In this document: piece by piece, positions 60,150 to 64,000 of the stretch
Position numbering within the stretch: the first letter of the stretch is position 1
Layout: the number at the start of each line of letters is the position of its first letter
NCBI RefSeq assembly: GCF_040567655.1
Contig: NZ_JBEXAC010000001.1
Span: 2,914,001 to 2,978,000 of the forward strand
Direction of reading: 5' to 3'
Length of the DNA stretch: 64,000 nt
Source: Chitinophaga sp. H8
GTDB taxonomy: Bacteria; Bacteroidota; Bacteroidia; Chitinophagales; Chitinophagaceae
Position numbers and translations under genes: made by a program
Notes under the pieces: model-generated
Database searches by the model: none
What the model was told of the DNA's origin: nothing
Seen by the model: only the letters and a program-made list of their open reading frames with translations

Positions 60150-61073
60150 ATGGATGCTATAAAAGTATTTGCTCCCGGTACCGTGGCCAACGTAGCCTGT
60201 GGCTTTGATGTAATAGGCCTGGCCATGGATGCCCCCGGAGATGAAATGATATTAAGAAGAACCGATAAACCCGGTATTACCATATCCGCTATTCACGGCG
60301 CTAATCTGCCTACAGATCCGTTGCAGAATGTAGCGGGCGTAGCTGTACAGGCATTACTACAGAAGTATGCCAACCCGGATATTGGCATTGACATAGAAAT
60401 ATTCAAAAACATACATCCCGGTAGTGGTATTGGCTCCAGTGCTGCCAGCAGTGCTGGAGCGGTAGTAGGGGTCAATCATTTGCTGGGGCAGCCTTTTACC
60501 CCTAAACAACTGGTGCGCTTTGCAATGGAAGGCGAACGCCTGGCCAGTGGTGCGGCGCATGCCGACAATGTAGCGCCTGCAGTAATGGGTGGTTTTACCC
60601 TTGTAAGAAGTTATAAGCCCCTGGATATTACCAGCCTGCATACACCTGCCGACTTATGGGTAAGCGTGATACATCCCCAGATAGAGGTAAAAACTTCTGA
60701 TGCGCGGGAGATCCTGAAACAAAAAGTACTGATGACAGATGCTATCCGCCAATGGGGAAACGTAGGGGCGTTAGTAGCAGGATTGTACCAGGAAAATTAT
60801 GACCTGATCAGCCGGGCGCTGGAAGATGTTATTGTAGAACCGGTACGTGCCATCCTCATTCCGGCTTTCTACGCACTCAAAACCAAATGCAAGGATGCCG
60901 GCGCATTGGGCGGTGGTATCTCCGGATCCGGCCCTTCTGTATTTATGCTGAGCAAAGGAGAAGAAAATGCGAGGAAGGTAGCCGCTATGATGGATACCAT
61001 CTATGCACCGTTGGGCGTGGATTATAAAATCTATGTGTCCAAAATCAACACACAGGGGGTGAAAGTTATTTAA
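60150..61073 (+). CDS. thrB: Homoserine kinase
   Basis: A 307-residue GHMP kinase that phosphorylates homoserine. The ATP loop is GSGIGSSAASSAGAVVG (about 91-107), preceded by an ANVACGFDVIGLAMDAPGDE opening typical of ThrB. A late GGGISGSGPSVFML block completes the fold. It lies 47 nt after thrA and 34 nt before thrC. Confidence 0.95.
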   Translation: MDAIKVFAPGTVANVACGFDVIGLAMDAPGDEMILRRTDKPGITISAIHGANLPTDPLQNVAGVAVQALLQKYANPDIGIDIEIFKNIHPGSGIGSSAASSAGAVVGVNHLLGQPFTPKQLVRFAMEGERLASGAAHADNVAPAVMGGFTLVRSYKPLDITSLHTPADLWVSVIHPQIEVKTSDAREILKQKVLMTDAIRQWGNVGALVAGLYQENYDLISRALEDVIVEPVRAILIPAFYALKTKCKDAGALGGGISGSGPSVFMLSKGEENARKVAAMMDTIYAPLGVDYKIYVSKINTQGVKVI

Positions 61074-61107
61074 TCGTACCCTGCAAAACAGCTAAACTGA
61101 TCAAAGC

Positions 61108-62409
61108 ATGCATTATTATAGTTTACAAAATCCCCAGCACCGGGTATCCTTTGAAGAAGCAGTGGTAAAAGGCCTGGCACCTGATAAAGGATTATATTTT
61201 CCCGATCATATTCCGCAGCTGGACAAGGATTTTATTGACCACCTGGAACAATATGACGACCTGGATATTGCTTACCGTGTCATCAGCCCTTTTGTTGGCC
61301 ACGAGATTCCGGAAGCGGATTTAAAACAAATCATTAAAGACACGCTGCACTTTCCCTTTCCACTGGAAAAAGTAGCCGATCATATTTATGCGCTGGAACT
61401 GTTTCATGGGCCCACGCTGGCATTTAAAGATGTGGGCGCCCGGTTTATGGCAGGCTGCCTGGGATACTTCCGCCGCAACAGCACCAGGCCTGTTACGGTA
61501 CTGGTAGCTACTTCCGGCGATACCGGCGGTGCAGTAGCACATGGGTTCTATAATGTACCCGGCATACGTGTGGTGATCCTCTACCCTTCCGGTAAAGTAA
61601 GCACCCTGCAGGAAAAACAACTTACCACCCTGGGCGGAAACATTGTAGCCCTGGAAATACAAGGCACTTTTGACGACTGCCAGCAGCTGGTAAAAACAGC
61701 TTTTCTGGACGACGACCTGCAGGCACACTGCCAGCTTACGTCGGCCAACTCTATCAATGTAGCCCGCTGGTTGCCACAGATGTTCTATTACTTCCTGGCC
61801 TACAAGCAAATGAAACAGGCCTATCCACACCTGGTATTTTCTGTGCCCAGCGGTAACTTCGGCAATATCTGCGCCGGGATGATGGCAGCAGCGATGGGCA
61901 TGCCGGTACAGCGGTTTATTGCTGCTACCAATATTAATGATACGGTACCCCGGTTTATGGAAACCGGAAAATATACCCCAGGCAAAGCTACGCCTACACT
62001 GTCCAACGCGATGGATGTAGCCGACCCCAGCAATTTCGTACGCATATTGCGGTTATTCTCCGATAACCTGCCTGCCCTCCGCGAAAAGCTGACTTCAGGC
62101 AGTTTTACAGATGCGGCTACCGTAACAACAATGGAAACAGTATGGGCACAGCACCATTACATGCTGGACCCACATGGGGCGGTAGGCTACCTGGGACTGG
62201 AAAAATACTTCCAACCCGCTCCCGGCACGGCAGGCATTTTCCTGGAAACAGCACATCCCATAAAATTTGCTGATACTGCCCCGGCAGGGTTACAGGATAA
62301 AATAACCGCTCCGGCACGTATTCAGGAACTGTACGACCAGCCCAAAGCAGCTGTTTTACTGCCAGACAATTACGCTGCACTGAAACAATGGCTGCTGGCC
62401 AACGGATAA
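61108..62409 (+). CDS. thrC: Threonine synthase
   Basis: A 433-residue PLP enzyme converting O-phosphohomoserine to threonine. The Schiff-base lysine is K107 in GPTLAFKD. SGDTGGAVAHGF, VVILYPSGKVS and SANSINVARWLPQMFYYF are family blocks that bind PLP and substrate. It ends the thr operon, 34 nt after thrB; the gene after it begins its own promoter. Confidence 0.95.
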   Translation: MHYYSLQNPQHRVSFEEAVVKGLAPDKGLYFPDHIPQLDKDFIDHLEQYDDLDIAYRVISPFVGHEIPEADLKQIIKDTLHFPFPLEKVADHIYALELFHGPTLAFKDVGARFMAGCLGYFRRNSTRPVTVLVATSGDTGGAVAHGFYNVPGIRVVILYPSGKVSTLQEKQLTTLGGNIVALEIQGTFDDCQQLVKTAFLDDDLQAHCQLTSANSINVARWLPQMFYYFLAYKQMKQAYPHLVFSVPSGNFGNICAGMMAAAMGMPVQRFIAATNINDTVPRFMETGKYTPGKATPTLSNAMDVADPSNFVRILRLFSDNLPALREKLTSGSFTDAATVTTMETVWAQHHYMLDPHGAVGYLGLEKYFQPAPGTAGIFLETAHPIKFADTAPAGLQDKITAPARIQELYDQPKAAVLLPDNYAALKQWLLANG

Positions 62410-62486
62410 CAACCTGTAGCAGCAGGCCACTATGTAATAGCCCCGCGGCTGCCGGATTGATATTTCGGATTTACAATTATACACTA

Positions 62487-62494
62487 TAGATTTG
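62487..62494 (+). promoter_or_regulatory. -7 box for the TPR lipoprotein gene
   Basis: TAGATTTG matches TAnnTTTG exactly, 72 nt before the start codon of the TPR gene. No canonical -33 TTG is seen at the right spacing. Confidence 0.4.
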
Positions 62495-62565
62495 AGGGCT
62501 GATGCTAATATAGCTGGTTCACGCTTTAAACATGGCCAACCTGGCATCATCACAAATCAATATTC

Positions 62566-63570
62566 ATGAAGTATTTAGCAATACTCTTTTTAACAGCTTG
62601 CCTGTCGTGCCAATCCAGCACCCACAGGCAAGCTGTTACTACTGCCGCCGATACCGTGTTGTACAGCCCCCTCATCGTTCCCTATACAGATTCTATTCAG
62701 CAATTCCCGGAGAAACATGAGCTGTATTACCGGCGTGGCTTATTGCTATTCAATACGCACCCTAAACTCGCACAAACAGATTTTGAAAAAGCCGGTGCGC
62801 TGGCCCCTGCCATTACGGATTATTGGGCAGGCGCAGGTGAAGCAGCGCTACTGAATAATGAATACAGTAAAGCAGTAGCGCATTTTCATCAGGCCCTGCA
62901 AACAGCTCCCGGTTATGGGTATCTTCAATACCGGCTGGCTACCGCCATGGTGGAAAACCAGTCGTATAAATCGGCCGATAGCCTGGCAGATATTCTGGCA
63001 CATGGCCAGGGACCGCGTGACCAGGCCTATTACCTCAAGGCACGTATTGCGGAAGACCGCAGGGATACTGCGCAGGCCATCAAACACCTCACCGCCGCCA
63101 TTTCCATTGCCGGCCCGCACAGTGAATATGATGCCGTAATGGAACTGGGCGATCTGCTGCAGGCGCAACGCTCCCCTGCCGCACTCCACTATTATGATCT
63201 TGCTTACCAGCTGGACTCCACCAATGCGGAACCATTATATAGCAAAGGACAATACGAGGAACAGCTGGGCAAAACTGCCGATGCTGTAAAATCCTATCGT
63301 CAGGCTATCTTAACAGATCCCGGTTATCAGGCGGCGTATATGTCGCTCGGAAAAATAAGCATGGCACAGCAGCACTGGAAAGAAGGTGTGCAGTATTTTA
63401 ACATGGCTGCCAAAACCTCCCCTACCGATGCAGCCGCCTATTACTACCGCGCTTCGTGCTACGAAAAACTGGGCAATAAAACATTGGCCATAGAAGATTA
63501 TACCAAAGCGCTTTCGTTCAAAAAAGCATATCCTGAAGCACAGCAGGCACTGGATAGGTTGTTAAAATAG
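62566..63570 (+). CDS. TPR-repeat lipoprotein
   Basis: A 334-residue protein with a lipoprotein signal (MKYLAILFLTACLSC, C15). The rest is about seven or eight tetratricopeptide repeats, including ALLNNEYSKAVAHFHQALQTAPGYG, YSKGQYEEQLGKTADAVKSY and ASCYEKLGNKTLAIEDYTKALSF. Such repeats mediate protein-protein contacts; the partner is unknown. The stop codon (TAG 63568-63570) is the first unit of a heptad array. Confidence 0.82.
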   Translation: MKYLAILFLTACLSCQSSTHRQAVTTAADTVLYSPLIVPYTDSIQQFPEKHELYYRRGLLLFNTHPKLAQTDFEKAGALAPAITDYWAGAGEAALLNNEYSKAVAHFHQALQTAPGYGYLQYRLATAMVENQSYKSADSLADILAHGQGPRDQAYYLKARIAEDRRDTAQAIKHLTAAISIAGPHSEYDAVMELGDLLQAQRSPAALHYYDLAYQLDSTNAEPLYSKGQYEEQLGKTADAVKSYRQAILTDPGYQAAYMSLGKISMAQQHWKEGVQYFNMAAKTSPTDAAAYYYRASCYEKLGNKTLAIEDYTKALSFKKAYPEAQQALDRLLK

Positions 63571-63699
63571 CGATTAGCTGTTAGCTTTTAGCCATTAGCC
63601 GATTATGTCATGTTTATCAAAGAGAATATACAGCCTATTTTTCATTACTTCCAGTAAAATGCAATAAGCTAAAAGCTAATGGCTAAAAGCTAACAGCTA
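63568..63699. repeat. Inverted heptad element before rpe
   Basis: The arm at 63575-63599 is a perfect 25-nt reverse complement of 63675-63699; flanking units extend the arms. The loop is about 75 nt. The left arm supplies the TAG stop of the TPR gene and the right arm ends 37 nt before the rpe start. Both genes read rightward. Confidence 0.88.
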
Positions 63700-63736
63700 T
63701 TTTTACTAGCTTTACATAGAATTAAACATTTCGATT

Positions 63737-64000
63737 TTGGAAAAACAGCAAGTATTGATTGCCCCGTCCCTCCTGGCGGCAAACTTTTTGGAATTGGGTA
63801 AAGAAGTGGAGATGGTAAACCGGAGTGAAGCAGACTGGTTTCACCTGGATGTGATGGATGGCCGTTTTGTACCGAACATCAGTTATGGCCTGCCGGTGAT
63901 TGCACAAATAAAAAAAGCGGCACGCAAGCCTTGTGATGTACACCTGATGATAGAAGAGCCGGAGAAGTATGCGGACGCCTTTCAAAAAGCAGGTGCCGAT
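63737..64000 (+). CDS. rpe: Ribulose-phosphate 3-epimerase, N-terminal part
   Basis: 88 codons are visible before the window ends. The frame begins with TTG at 63737 (translated MEKQQVLIAPSLLAANF); no in-frame ATG exists nearby, so TTG appears to be the start. Catalytic and metal-binding blocks are DWFHLDVMDGRFVPN and CDVHLMI, identifying Rpe of the pentose phosphate pathway. The 3' end lies beyond the window. A heptad element lies just upstream. Confidence 0.9.
   Translation, partial: MEKQQVLIAPSLLAANFLELGKEVEMVNRSEADWFHLDVMDGRFVPNISYGLPVIAQIKKAARKPCDVHLMIEEPEKYADAFQKAGAD

Noticed and set aside
29641..63699. Insertion sequences or phage remnants at the repeat loci
   Set aside because: No transposase, terminal inverted repeats with target duplications, or phage genes are seen; the loci hold only the short repeats.

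Overview
The window is a chromosomal segment of a Bacteroidota bacterium, most likely of the Chitinophagaceae (Chitinophaga-like). The evidence is a fused NuoCD inside a full nuo operon, several TonB-dependent receptors with carboxypeptidase-like N-termini, Bacteroidota-restricted families (DUF4294, DUF5723, DUF4374), bacillithiol genes, TAnnTTTG-type -7 boxes with few Shine-Dalgarno sites, and moderate GC. There is no rRNA, tRNA, CRISPR array, transposase or phage gene. Almost everything is core metabolism; the less ordinary material is in the intergenic DNA.

Layout. 1-2.2 kb: rpmG (partial) and rpmB, an ahpC-ahpD peroxidase pair, and a 39-codon membrane ORF behind a sigma-54-like site. 2.2-6.5 kb: a class A beta-lactamase-like protein, bshB1, a plug-like secreted protein, a DUF4294 protein and an alpha/beta hydrolase. 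6.6-9.7 kb: ccmE-ccmF cytochrome c maturation. 9.9-14.6 kb: a ureohydrolase, a membrane protein, a radical SAM protein and an MFS transporter. 14.7-18.5 kb: tonB, a DUF5723 protein and folC. 18.6-24.2 kb: a Nudix hydrolase, a YfiT/BstA-like protein, an ABC ATPase, a CAP lipoprotein, fbp, an aspartate kinase and a small secreted protein. 24.2-26.7 kb: an outer-membrane receptor. 26.7-41.6 kb: nuoA-B-CD-E-F-G-H-I-J-K-L-M-N on the minus strand. 41.9-45 kb: a CBS protein and a FtsX-type permease. 45.2-50 kb: a DUF4374 lipoprotein and TonB receptor facing an AraC regulator, probably an iron/siderophore uptake unit. 50.2-54.2 kb: a GMC oxidoreductase with its subunit-3-like partner, an L,D-transpeptidase and a small membrane protein. 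54.5-56.9 kb: hppD-hmgA tyrosine degradation. 57.5-62.4 kb: thrA-thrB-thrC. 62.6-64 kb: a TPR lipoprotein and the start of rpe.

The most notable signals are non-coding. (1) Upstream of thrABC a 35-codon reading frame ends in a Thr/Ile run (TIITSTTITT) and runs into a hairpin containing its stop codon. This is the architecture of a threonine attenuator, hidden in a different frame from a longer His-rich ORF. (2) About ten intergenic loci carry arrays of a 7-bp unit (TAGCTNT), often as two inverted arms around a 40-170 nt loop. (3) Two loci carry arrays of an 11-bp unit, one of them nested between heptad arms. Both unit lengths are not divisible by three and carry stop triplets on both strands, so a few units block all six frames; three plus-strand genes take their TAG stop from an array.
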